64,000 nt of DNA from Isoetes taiwanensis (Eukaryota; Streptophyta; Lycopodiopsida; Isoetales; Isoetaceae): positions 5,584,698 through 5,648,697 of the forward strand of contig JAJEKV010000051.1 of assembly GCA_021234155.1 (NCBI GenBank), written 5' to 3'. The notes under the pieces were generated by a model. That model was given only the letters and a program-made list of their open reading frames with translations. It searched no databases and was not told where the DNA came from. The position numbers and the translations under genes are program-made. Every line of letters starts with the position of its first letter. The stretch's first letter is position 1. Positions 30,121 through 40,764 of this stretch are shown in pieces.

Positions 30121-32900
30121 CTTGCGGATTAATTAAAATTATAACTTCGGCAAGATTCCCTGAAAAGTATTCCAGTTCTGACTGTCAAGGTTGAAGCTAA
30201 AAACAGTAATGAATCAGAAGAAGAACTGGAATCTTTATTGATATATATGAAGTACAAGAGTATAGGAATATCTAGCATTATAACAGGGGGTTTTTTTTTT
30301 TCTGTTTTTGTACCGTTTTCTCTAAGGTTTTCATATGATTTGGTGGTCGTATTCATCCAGGTGTACTAAATAGTATTTCTAGAGTGCACCCTTTTGTTAG
30401 CCGTTGATTTTAGAAAAGGGGGCAAATCTTATGGTGGAGGCTTCTTTTCTGGTAGGTGTGAATATCCTCCCATTATTTTTAGGGTTTTTTTTAGGGTTGT
30501 GTGGATTAGGGCCATAATCGAGGTCTTAGTTGAATGCCGCAGGGATGGGACCTTTGAGGTTCGCGGTTGGATGCCGAAACTTCCGTGCCATGGAATGTTG
30601 TTTTTAGCATCCGGGTCGCATTGGTTGTATGGGTTGTGGTTTTACCAGAAGAATAGACTGGTATTTGTGTTGGGTCAATTAGTCCCAAGCAAGATATCGG
30701 AAGACGAAGGGCAAGAAAACGAGTTATAGGACTAGACGTAATGGAGCGTAATCGCAGAAAAAAAAGAAGAGCCATTATTACTCAGGCAGGACTGTGTAAC
30801 CCACGCCTTGATCAACGAGAAGGAGTAGATAACGCCTGCCCCTGCTATTGTAAAAATTTCGCCATCAAAATGGTTCTCGCCTTTAACACATTGGTTCGAG
30901 GGTTTGCTATTCAGAGGAGCTTGGCGCCGTATGTGGGCACCGGAATGAGTTTGAAGAAATTTCGCGGTTATTTTTAGGATTCCGGGCGAAGGGGCCGTGA
31001 CCTGGAGTGAAGATTGTGTAGCGCCTGAAGGCTACCGGAATGAAGTAGGGGCCTAACTGCGAAAACTCTTCAATGGCAAAGAATCATGGGCAAATGCAGC
31101 AAATGCAAGAAAATGCAAGAATCATGTGGCAAGAATCAAAAAGTTGTATGCGTTAAAATGCAGGTGTCACGGTAGCGGCCTCTTCTCGTTGCCGCCGCCA
31201 CGCCTTTGAATGGAACCGCCATAGCTGGCTCGAATGTCAAGCTTCCTACCCGTAAACTTCAAAACCATCGACCAAGGATAACACGCAAGGATGTTATAAA
31301 GAATTGTCACAACACCCTAGGATGTTACAAAAACAGAGGAAATAGAGTAGAAATTTCGGGCCAGTGGAATGTTACTAAGTGGTAATAGCACTGGAATCAA
31401 CGGCTGAGATTCAATCTCAGCCTGTAAACCTGAGAACCAATGTGTTAAGGAGCCTGAAACGTTCGTAATGGGTTGATTGTTGAGAAGTTTATACAGCACG
31501 ATGCTTGGTGTGAATATTTTGGATGTTATATTTTGCTCTGCATGCTATTTAGCGGTCCGCTTTTGATTCCGTAGGTGTGGAGTACATCAGATAATTGCAT
31601 GGGACACGCCAGGGTTGCAAGGTCAATTTAATCTATTAGCCCTGTTTCCTTCTCGATTCCCCTATATCCCTGCTTTTCTGTATTTCTTTCTCCTCTGGGA
31701 TTCGTTTATAACGAGAAGATTGATTTTTTGTCTTTGGAATCAAATCTTGCCGTATGGCTTTCATTTTCCTTTTCCCTACCGCCCAAATCCCTCTTTACTA
31801 GTTAACACTTTGGGTTGTTTGCTGGATTTTTGATCCCGAAATGCCTTCAAATTATCTATCCGCCTATTTTCTTCAATATCAAACCACGGTGGTCTTCGAG
31901 CATTCTTTGCTGGCCATGGCGATGTTACCAAATCCTACCGATCCTTTGAAGTTCGAGTTCTTGGCGATGCTATGCCCCATATCGGTTTTCCAAGCAAAAA
32001 TAGGCCTCGACCAAAGAACTCAATAATCACGTAGACTTTCAGATTTCCAGATCTCTCTTTCTTGCAAGCTATTTTTTGGAACAATCACTCTTTTCCTTGG
32101 AAATCCCTTGCTGAATCGCCTCTTTTGTCGAACCGTCCCATTGCCTTTGTTACATTTATAACTTGCCCCTTTGTTGACATTTGTGAACACATCTTTCCCC
32201 TTTAGTTTCTTTTTTATTCTTCAATGGATTTTATTCTCCAACTCGGCTTGCACCTTTATGTATGTATTCCTTAAAGTTTCGTCTTCAACCTTCATTCTTT
32301 ATGCCCGCCTTCCTTACCATTGATATTTATTTTAAAGCCCGCCGATAAGTCTGACAATCTTCTCTTTTCTTCCATGGGTATTTCCACTTCCATCTAGAGA
32401 AAATGTGTCTGGCCTTTTTAAAAAGAGGCAGCCTCTGTATAAAATGATCATGTTTTTTGTGCACATGTTATCATATGCACTAGCATATGCATGACAATGT
32501 GCAGTTTACAATAGAAGGGGGTATTTTAAACTATTTTGACAGTTGATTCTCTTGAACTAGTGGTACTGCTTTATATTGGGCGCCATGGCCCCCTTTAGTA
32601 AACCTTATGATGTTTTACATTGTTTTGCCCATTTTATAACAAAGTGTGTTTGGCGATATTTTGGCGCTCTTGGTATGCAATGGAAATAATTTGTTTGTCT
32701 TGATGTTATTGTGCCTTTTGGTAATTAATGTTTAGACCCATAAAGTTTACGTATGTTTGCTTTAGGTAGGGCCCGAAGGGCCCAAATTTGAGTTTTGGGC
32801 CTGGGTAAAACCAGGGCAGACCACGTCTCAAATTCTAACTAGGTTTAGTTTTTGGAGTATTGTATTTGCTAGATGAGATCCTAGCAAGTATTTTGTAAAT
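30121..32900. other. unassigned repeat-poor stretch
   Basis: Several short ORFs occur on both strands, but none has a recognisable domain, and codon composition follows local base content. An AATAAA-bearing minus-strand segment near 30230 may belong to the LTR or UTR of the gag element. A GGGCCCGAAGGGCCC hairpin lies at 32768-32782. Confidence 0.3.
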
Positions 32901-32915
32901 TTTTTTTTTAATATA

Positions 32916-33364
32916 ACAATCAACACACAACTACCATTAACATTATTAACATAAACCATTGCATTTAACACATTTAAATTAAAATCCCCCTTAAACCCCC
33001 TTTGGTTTGGGTGCATATTCACACGGGGGGTTACGTAGGGCAGCGAGAGCCTCAAAAATATATTTACAATACATGTACAAAATTAACACCATTAAGTACC
33101 TTCTCTCAAACCTTATAGTATTTTGCAAACCTTAATATACAGTATACAAAAACTTGTACATGCATACCCTACAAAGGAGGATCGCTATGTACGGTCCAGA
33201 TCTTGGAATAAAGGGCAAATATGCCCATCCGAGCAAGGTCGTTGCCAGTAACCCCGTGTAAATATGCACCCAAACCAAAGGGGGTTTAAGGGGGACTTTA
33301 ATTTAAATGTGTTAAATGCAATGGTTTATGTTAATAATGTTAATGGTAGTTGTGTGTTGATTGT
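32916..33364. mobile_element. 449-bp foldback element with about 118-bp arms
   Basis: The arms at 32916-33034 and 33248-33364 are inverted copies (for example CCCCCTTTGGTTTGGGTGCA against TGCACCCAAACCAAAGGGGG) with a few mismatches. The 213-bp loop is non-coding. The outer ends read ACAATCAACACACAACTACC. No clear target duplication was found, so the family is uncertain; a MITE derived from a long-TIR transposon is most likely. Confidence 0.75.
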
Positions 33365-33398
33365 GCGTTGAACCGGATATATAGTACCCCTAGCCTTG

Positions 33399-33490
33399 TG
33401 CATGCTCACCATCTAGCGTCAATGCATATTCGCCATTTGGCTAGTGCGTGCTCACTACCTATCGTCAATGCATGTTTTTCATTTGCTTAG
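33399..33490. repeat. 46-bp imperfect tandem repeat
   Basis: GTGCATGCTCACCATCTAGC and GTGCGTGCTCACTACCTATC each begin a unit continuing GTCAATGCAT and CATTTG. A third, decayed unit may follow. Confidence 0.65.
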
Positions 33491-33734
33491 TGTGTATGTT
33501 TTGCCGCTTAGCGATCATTTGCTATATATTAATTTATTACATATAGAATGGTAGCATGGTTATTAAAGTTTGGCATGTGCATCAAGGTGATTATGGGTTG
33601 GAGTCATTGAAGTGACATATAACGTTTTAAACACACATTGAAGTGACATACAACATTTTAAACAATTATAGTATTTTGTATATTTAAATATTTACGTGTA
33701 TTCATACTTCTATATGGAGTAGATCAGACTTGTT

Positions 33735-34790
33735 AAGGTCTTGGTAGAGATCCCACTTCTATGTGGGGTAATGGTGTGGGACTGGTATCTAGTAATATTA
33801 CTTGCCATCTGGAATGACCTAGAACGTGTACAAAAGGCTTTTTTCGCTCAGGCATTTGGAATAAAGTCCACCCGCATCAGATATCTTTGCAGGAAATCAA
33901 TTCCTTGCCTTTACATTGCACAAGAACGTCACCTCATATACTTTGATGATCAGTATGGACAACACACGCCTTCCAAACCTTGCCTATACCGTGGCCATGG
34001 GATAGTATCACCTCAAAGCCTGCTGGAAGGAAAAGTGAGCTAATTGGCTCTCCAGGTGGAGTGTGCAGGAGCACATTTTCGTACAAATGGATGCTTCCTC
34101 AACAAGCTTTGGAATGCTGGGGCTTTGAAACAGGTAAAAATTGCACACAATAATAGCCAGATTAATCACATGCTTCAGTGTGGTCCATAACAGTATATGT
34201 GGCACATTTACTTTTGAGAAAGCACAGACTCATTGCATTCATCTGTGCTGTGCTCATCCCCACCTCCAAATTGAGACAAATAGATGGATTCGGGAAGTGC
34301 AAGAGAACATGCTCTGTCAGTAATGTCAATTGGGGGTTATTGACCGCGAGTGCCGCGCTCTTCAAAATTGCCTGACAGTTGGACACATCAGGGTGCACTA
34401 TACGGAGTTGGTATCGCCTGACCAGCTACTCCATGTGATGGTGAATATGACCTCAATGTAAGTACTAGAATCATAGCTCTATGAGGTGATGGATATGCAC
34501 ATTCAGTTGTATTTTCGGATACTCCATTGACATTTTATAAATATACAGTTCCTCAGTATGCTTATTAGTGGCATCTAGACCTAGTTTGGGATGTTATCTC
34601 CGTTCTTACCACAGATGCCGATAGGTAAATTAACCGTGGCAAATCTATGTGTGATCTCTAAGTTGATCCTGGTTGGAATTGGAATCCAGAGAGTTTGTAG
34701 ACTCTAAATAGTAATATGTCTGCTATGCTTTTTGTTTGGGCCCTATAGGCCTATTGGTCTTCATGGACGATAAAAACCCATTCATTTTAC
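33735..34790 (+). pseudogene. decayed LINE ORF2 C-terminal fragment and 3' UTR
   Basis: Matches the LINE at 15116-16159: WNDLERVQKAFFAQAFGIKS and then, in other frames, ERHLIYFDDQ and LQIETNRWIREVQEN. The 3' UTR is also shared (CCTATAGGCCTATTGGTC and GGACGATAAAA near 34740-34770). Many frameshifts and stops make it clearly older than the 15-kb copy. The tail is degenerate (TTCATTTTACTTCATATC) rather than a clean pentamer repeat. Confidence 0.75.
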
Positions 34791-35753
34791 TTCATATCAT
34801 ATCCCTTTGATTATAATTTAAATGATATTCAAACTTTTATTCATTTGGTAGCACGATATTTTTTGTTTTGTAATTGTGAATGAACATCACCTTTTATGTG
34901 AATGGCGATCTTTTATGTGAGGAGGGCTTTGATTGGCACAAGATAAAGATGTCATGCATGAGGAGATAGATTTAAATTGAACAGCCCCTTCCTTGATTAT
35001 TCTTACAAGATCAAAACTAAACATTTAGCTATAAGAACTCGACGAAACATCATTGGCAACCTCAGCCGGTGTAGCCAGGGCATGATGCTAAAGGAAGTGG
35101 CATCTGTAGTGGATGTAGACGGACTGGAATCCTGTCTACCCCTTTTAGCACGAGAGCTGTATACAATTGTTGATCTTCGATTGGCATCCATGTCCTTAGA
35201 ACCTGGATCACCTAACTGCAACAGGGAGGGGGGGAGATTAGTAACTTAAATCAAAGGAAGATAAGATCACAAAAAAATTGAAAGGGCCAAAGGAAGAGTG
35301 CTTACCTTGGCCGATCGAGATTCTAAAGAAGAACAACCATGAGTGATGTTTGGTCAGCAAGCATTCCTTTTAAGCAAGGACTACAATGATAACTCTGGCC
35401 CCAATTGTGTCAGCCCAGATAATTTTGTCGTTAAAGTCCAAAATTCTTGGTTGCCATTGCGGGAAAGGGTGTTTCAACCAATTTGACAGATCAATCCTCA
35501 AGAGCTGCCCTTGAAGTGTATGACGTGGACTGTTAATCTAGCGATTACTTGTGATTTGCCTGCAATAGCCGTTGAAAAGACACATCGTGGATGGTTGAGG
35601 CTGTGGCATGAGGCTGCTGCCACACGACTTCAAAAATGGCATAAGGTGATTTTTCATTGTAGTTGCGTGATAGCTACAATTGCTATGCAGTTAGGAGCAT
35701 GGATTATGCGTGATATCTTGTGCCTGGTATGCAATCAAAGGATCCTAGCGCCA
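34791..35753. other. unassigned stretch
   Basis: No gene was recognised. A minus-strand open stretch at 35003-35221 (SKDMDANRRSTIVYSSRAKR) is basic and serine-rich but short and without context. Confidence 0.25.
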
Positions 35754-36065
35754 GAACCCCCCCAATTTGCCCATGCAAAAGTTTCTACATGTCACATTTT
35801 GGACTCAAAAGTTGGACAGTGGACCTCGGCCTCAACTGCCATGCAAACAGCTAGGATTAACGTAAAGGGGGATCCCAGACCCTCCAAATTTGACTATGAA
35901 AAAGTTCCCTCATGTCACATTTTGGACCTGAAAGTTAGACATTGGACCTAGCCTCGACTGCCAACATGGCTAGGGTCAATGCGAAGGGGGACCTCGGACC
36001 CCTTTAGTTTGACCATCTAAAACTTCTTTCATCTCAGATTCTGGACTCGAAAGTTGGACTATCAC
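35754..36065. repeat. 120-bp degenerate tandem repeat, three units
   Basis: Units start near 35754, 35873 and 35993 and share CATGTCACATTTTGGAC, AAAGTT.GACA.TGGACCT and CTCGACTGCCA motifs. The third unit is the most diverged. Confidence 0.7.
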
Positions 36066-36857
36066 TCACGAATGACATTATGTATCCAATTCTGTAAGCG
36101 GTTAGGGTTGCTGATTACTTGTCCTTGATTTATTGGAATTTTACTTTTAAAAGCGCCTAAAACACGGGACCATATCCTAATGCATAAATTCACGAGAATT
36201 GAAGTCATCCATAAAACAAGTTGTTTAGAAGCCAACTTCTTTTTTATTGCAATTCTTTGTATTGTTAATTTGTAGCCCTTAGATTATGGAAGATTCTAAC
36301 GAATCTTCCTCATTCTGGGAAAGGACTCGCGAGAGACACAAAACCGGCATAGATAGATAGGCTTGTCATTCATCACAAAGAAAAGAAAGATACAATGTTT
36401 GGAAGAGAGGGGTAGGGGAATCCATAGAACAATATCGGACTACCCCATAAGAAAATATGCCAAGGCAATATAGAAGGGCAATGGCGACAACTTCTCATCC
36501 GATAAAAAACCCAGCCCTTCGGGTTTTGAGGAAAACCTAATGAGAAATGGTCGCCACCAACTTTGGAATGTGTTGCCCGGGAGAACGAGAGAAAATCCGA
36601 CGAGCGCAGCGAACATAGAAACACGACCCGGACAATGGTGAAAAACCCGGTAGCGAAGAGGAGGACGAGACAATCGATAGGTCCCGAGGAACGGTGGAAT
36701 ATAATAAACACGCAAAACCGGAGAACTCCCAAAACACACCGTAACAGTTAGAACCACAAAAAAAGCAATGTCCATAAAAAACCCGGATCAACAAAAGGAC
36801 CGAAGAGACGAGAAATAAAAATAGGTAGAAAAAGAACATAACAGGAAAAAATAGCAT

Positions 36858-36958
36858 CACCCCTAGGGTGGAAAAAGCAGCACCCAGCGGGTGGAAATCA
36901 CTATATCAAAATATGCCTTACCCTCAAGGTGGAAAAAAATAGCATCACCCACAGGTGG
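36858..36958. repeat. four short hairpins in tandem near the DIRS-like 3' end
   Basis: CACCCCTAGGGTGG (36858), CACCCAGCGGGTGG (36881), TACCCTCAAGGTGG (36919) and CACCCACAGGTGG (36946) are four CACCC-N-GGGTGG mini-palindromes, most followed by A-rich spacers. They lie between the A2 repeat and the element's 3' boundary. Confidence 0.7.
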
Positions 36959-37103
36959 AGAATAACATAGTAGGATGCGAAGGAAACAACGACATGGAAA
37001 AGCCACCTCGACAAGTGAAGAACACAAAATTGCATGAACAAAGAAAAATATATATATAAATGAAAAAGAGGCATACGCCCACGCAGCAGGGGGGGAAGGG
37101 AGG

Positions 37104-37230
37104 GAAGCTACGAGAACGAAGAATGCTGCTGTGAGAAGACGCCGATAACCAGGCGGAAAATGACAATGGCCTAATATAGGCACTCGTCCTTTCCCAGAAT
37201 GGCGATCCGATGGCTCGGATCGATGGGATT
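37104..37230. repeat. split direct repeat A2 (inner copy)
   Basis: 127 bp, identical to 44715-44841 except at one base (GGCACTCG here, GGCGCTCG there). At its high-coordinate end it forms an inverted repeat with the following bases: CCTTTCCCAGAAT against ATTCTGGGAAAGG across a central CGATCCG/CGGATCG palindrome (37190-37240). This is a plausible recombination or junction site. Confidence 0.85.
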
Positions 37231-37259
37231 CTGGGAAAGGACTACATGAACACAAAACC

Positions 37260-38240
37260 GTGACTACCAAAGGACTTCCTCCACTATAAGCCCAGCCGCC
37301 GCGACACCTCCAAGTGTTGAGTCGGATCATGGCACATAACGAGTGAGAAGAAGAAGAGCGCCCACCATGAGCACGCTGCACTGCCGGTGGAACTCCCCGA
37401 GCCGCACGCAGAAGCTCCTCCCCGGGACGCAGAAATGAATGAGTGCGCACCATATTGGGATGGATTCAAGCCTATAGCCGTAAGACACTCCCCGCCACCA
37501 CCCCGAAAGTGCGATAAGATAAAAGGACGAAAGAAGAAGGCGAGGAACGAAAAGAGGGGTCACGGGAGGGAGGATCGAGGGAGAGGATAAGAACCGCGTA
37601 AATCGCCAAGGATAGTGACGGCAGGCAAACGAGGGCAAGCGAAGCAAAAGAAATGGTATACCACGAAAAGTTGGTCGCGCTTTTGAGTGACGTAATAAGA
37701 ACATCAACATGTGATAAGAAAAGAAAGATCACGCCAATTGAGAGCAAGGGTTCCGGAAAGATGCGAAAAAGCGGCAAAGGATAGGATCTAACGCATAATA
37801 CGGAAGAGGGAAAAGAAGCGGGCGGATGTGCGGCGAAGAACAATCGAAATAACATCTTTGAGGCAAAAGAGGAAGAAAGATAATGAGGGGCGAAGCTCGA
37901 GAAAGTAGACCGACGCCACCAAAGAGGGTAAAGGTAAAGTGGCGGAGAGGGAAGGTTGAAGATTTGATGAAAAGGATATGGCCGAGGTCGAAGAAATGGA
38001 GGAAGGAGACATATGAGGATGATAAAGCGAGTAAAAAAAAGGCCGCGAAGCGACAAAAAAAGGCGGCCGGGAGAAAAGGAAATGGCAGATAGGAACGGCA
38101 CCAAATAACAAAACGGGCGAACATCGCGGGCGTAAGCCGAAAAGAGTAGACCAGGTAACGGAGGAAAAGACTAAAGGTAAAGTCTAAAAAACAAGGGAAC
38201 CTCCCGGGGTGAGTAAGCGAGAGGCGGTACGCCACAACAA
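37260..38240 (-). pseudogene. tyrosine recombinase-like coding region
   Basis: The frame near 37470-37440 reads GLNPSQYGAHSF, the DIRS/Ngaro box just before the catalytic His (typically HSFR.G). In the overlapping frame the sequence continues LLRAARGVPPAVQRAHGG then RSSSS, corresponding to the A.GV....GRWSS box with the second catalytic H/W position. A third frame supplies LLTRYVP, with a candidate catalytic Tyr. Upstream frames (PVTPLFVPRLLLSSFYLIA) fit the usual P-F segment. At least two frameshifts split the C-terminal domain, so this copy is probably inactive. The N-terminal half is open but too diverged to assign. In this element class the enzyme integrates a circular cDNA. Confidence 0.55.
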
Positions 38241-38339
38241 CATAAAACCACGTTAACTTTATTCAAATTGACAACGAAAAACATAAAGAGCTACATGATC
38301 GCCGACATCCCAAAAAAGTTCTTAGATAGATGGGGGCAA

Positions 38340-39500
38340 TAAAGCTAATGAAAACGCATCAAAAAACAAAATTCTTTAATAAAGGATGCCCATGTCGATC
38401 CTGGCCGAGAGTAAAGGCCACCGAGGTGCGGGCGGCCAATGAAGAACCACCCGGTGTGATCTGAGCGACGCGGTACATGGTGTGGTAAAAAAGCGAGGAA
38501 CTAAAAAAGAGGCGGAGGAAAACAAAAATTATTAAAGAGGCGCCAATCATATGTAAAAGCATCAGGTGGAATACGATGCGGATATGGGAAGCGAGTATTA
38601 TAAACAGGAAGCTTGTGATTAAGGGGAGAGGCAAAACGATCAACATGATGCGGGCCCCATAAAGAATCAATATAGTGAAAACACCACGGGGCAAGGGCAA
38701 ACTCAGCAGATTGAGGAAGACGGGAAAGATAATCAGCCCACTCATTTTGGGAACGTGGAATCCACAGTGGCTCCAAAGAGATAGAAAAATGAAAACAAAT
38801 TAGGAATATTTCTAAGGTAAGAAAATGAATATCTGGCGAAGAAGAACCCCCTTTTTGCAGAATGGTAGCAACGTTCAAGTTATCCCCCCGAACAGTGACC
38901 AGGCGAGCATGGAGAGAAGGCAAGGCGGAGCGTAAAACCTGATAGAAAGCAAAGAGTTCACGCCAAGTGGAAGAATGAGATAGCTCCGACTCGGAAAAAA
39001 GGCCAACAAAATCCATGCGGGGCTGCCCTGGTAGCAAGAGCCACCCCCCCAACCAAATGAACTGGCATCGAAACCAAGGACGGCAGAAAGACGACGGGAG
39101 GAAGAAATAGGGCGAAAACTCAAAGAAGAGGCGATGGATTGCCATAAAACAATTTCCATGCGAGCTAAAGAAGACAAAGAAATAGGGGCATCCCAGTGCC
39201 AAGGTTGAATAAGGCGATAAGAACAAAAAGTTAAAACAGAGACAAGGGAGCCGAAAACAATGCGAAGAGACTGGAGAAAGCCCAGGAATTTGGCAAGGTG
39301 CCGTAAGAAGATAGGCGAAAAAACTTGGCCAATTTCTTGGAAGACAGGCAAATAACCATGGCAGAGGCATCAAGGAGAAAACCGAGAAAAAGAGCACGAT
39401 GGAGACAAACGCGGCGACACTTTTGGCAAAGCGATGAGAAAATCTACAGATTGCAAAATGAAATGATGCGATGTTGAAGAGAAATAGGATCCCCGCCGAG
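38340..39500 (-). pseudogene. RNase H and DIRS-type downstream domain
   Basis: GFDASSFGWGGGSCYQG (about 39060-39010) has the first RNase H Asp. After a frame change come HSSTWRELFAFYQVL (Glu), VTVRGDNLNVATILQKGG (Asp) and LWIPRSQNEWADYLSR (last Asp), the complete catalytic set. It continues directly into LWGPHHVDRFASPLNHKLPV and YNTRFPYPHRIPPDAFTYDW, the conserved segment that follows RNase H in DIRS and Ngaro elements, and then RVVLHWPPAPRWPLLS near 38430. The frame shifts at least twice. An AATAAA signal follows on this strand at 38258-38263. Confidence 0.78.
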
Positions 39501-40224
39501 TACAAAAAAAAAATCATCCATGTAAGGAGTGCAATCCATCACCAAACTTCTCCATGGCGGACTAAAGGCACACATCAATTTGGTAAAGACAAAGGGCAGA
39601 GGCCAGCCAAAAGGAAGCATAGTGAAAACAAAAAAAGTGGGAATCAAAACCGAAAACCCAAAAAAGGTATGATGAGGAGGCCACTGGGAACATGGTGGTA
39701 AACCGTGATTGTGTCCAAAGTAAAAAGAAAATCCCGGGGTTGAAGAACGGCCAAAGCATCTGAAAAGCCGACCAGAATCGAAAAAGAAGGAACGTATAAA
39801 AAGGAATTGAGATAGCGCAAGTCGAGAATCAGGCGAAACTTATGGTCACCCTTGGGTACAACGCCCAGGGGTGAGCAGAAAAAAGGACAAGAGGAGACTT
39901 GCATAATAGCACCCGAACGTAAAAGATCTTGAATAGCAGAACGGGCGAAAGGAATATGGGAAGACAAGGAAGAAAGATTTGGGCGAAAATATGGTCGAGA
40001 AGGGGGTCCCTGGGCCCAAGAAAGAGCATAACCAAATCGGATCCAAGATAACACAAGAGGGTGAGCAGAAATAGAATGCCAAAAAGGTAAAGAAGCAAAG
40101 AGACGCCCACACACAGGCAAAGTCGCATAGTAAGAGTCAAGAGCCACAGGATCAAAGGGAAGATGGGGCAAAGCAGAGGTAAAAAGTTGGCAATCTGCAA
40201 AACAAATGACTCGTCAGAAAACAA
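39444..40224 (-). pseudogene. DIRS-like reverse transcriptase
   Basis: The frame from 40171 reads CSPLGVVPKGDHKFRLILDL then RYLNSF (RT motifs 1-2) and DFLFTLDTITVYHHV (motif A with its catalytic Asp). After a frameshift near 39660 the next frame reads FVFTMLPFGWPLPFVFTKLM (motif B) and CTPYMDDFFFV (motif C, the YxDD box). The single-residue spacing and the FTLD...YHHV and LPFG...FTK wording match DIRS-type RTs rather than copia or LINE. About 70 residues upstream (LPFWHSISAHPLVLSWIRFG, YALSW) also match the DIRS pre-RT region. The frameshift probably prevents activity of this copy. Confidence 0.8.
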
Positions 40225-40284
40225 GATGTTTTATTAATGATCAAAAGGAAAATACAACACGTATTGCAAAACAACAAAGACGGC

Positions 40285-40764
40285 TCAAGAAGACCAAGGT
40301 CGAGGCAACATAGGAGGAGGAAGGGCCGAATGTTGTGGTGGCGGCGGAACAGCCATCAAAGGAGCAAGATTGAGAGGTACAACCTGAGAAAAATAAGGGG
40401 AGGAAGAAGGAGGAACAAAGATATGGGAAGAACCGGGCGACAAAAACAATTGTTCCGCAGCAGGGTGGCAAAAACCGACCACAAAAAAGTACAAATCCTG
40501 AGGGTAGAGGAATTGGCGTAAGAAGCGCCAGGAAGAAGAAAAAGAAGCCGAGGAAGGGTATGGCGAAGGTCGAGTATAAGATAGACGCTTCTCCTGGGCG
40601 AATTTCTTAGCCTGATGCAGGCGTTTGGACTCTTCCGAAGAAAAGTTCAAACTAGGGGACTCGCTAAAGTGCAAAGCAACGTCATAGCCATGTTGATCCG
40701 CAATAAGAACAAATTTCATCTCCTCGATCCGCCAGACGCTTACCTTCCCTCCACCATCTGGCAA
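40285..40764 (-). CDS. ORF upstream of RT in the DIRS-like element (gag C-terminus-like)
   Basis: 160 codons from ATG 40764. A charged segment (HFSESPSLNFSSEESKRLHQ, AKKFAQEKRLS) is followed by a Ser/Pro/Phe-rich tail ending PPPPQHSALPPPMLPRPWSS. No zinc knuckle was seen and I do not recognise the family. Its position just before the RT suits a gag C-terminus. The TAA stop is followed about 50 bp on by AATAAA on this strand (40230-40235), separating it from the RT frame. Confidence 0.4.
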   Translation of the reverse strand: MPDGGGKVSVWRIEEMKFVLIADQHGYDVALHFSESPSLNFSSEESKRLHQAKKFAQEKRLSYTRPSPYPSSASFSSSWRFLRQFLYPQDLYFFVVGFCHPAAEQLFLSPGSSHIFVPPSSSPYFSQVVPLNLAPLMAVPPPPQHSALPPPMLPRPWSS

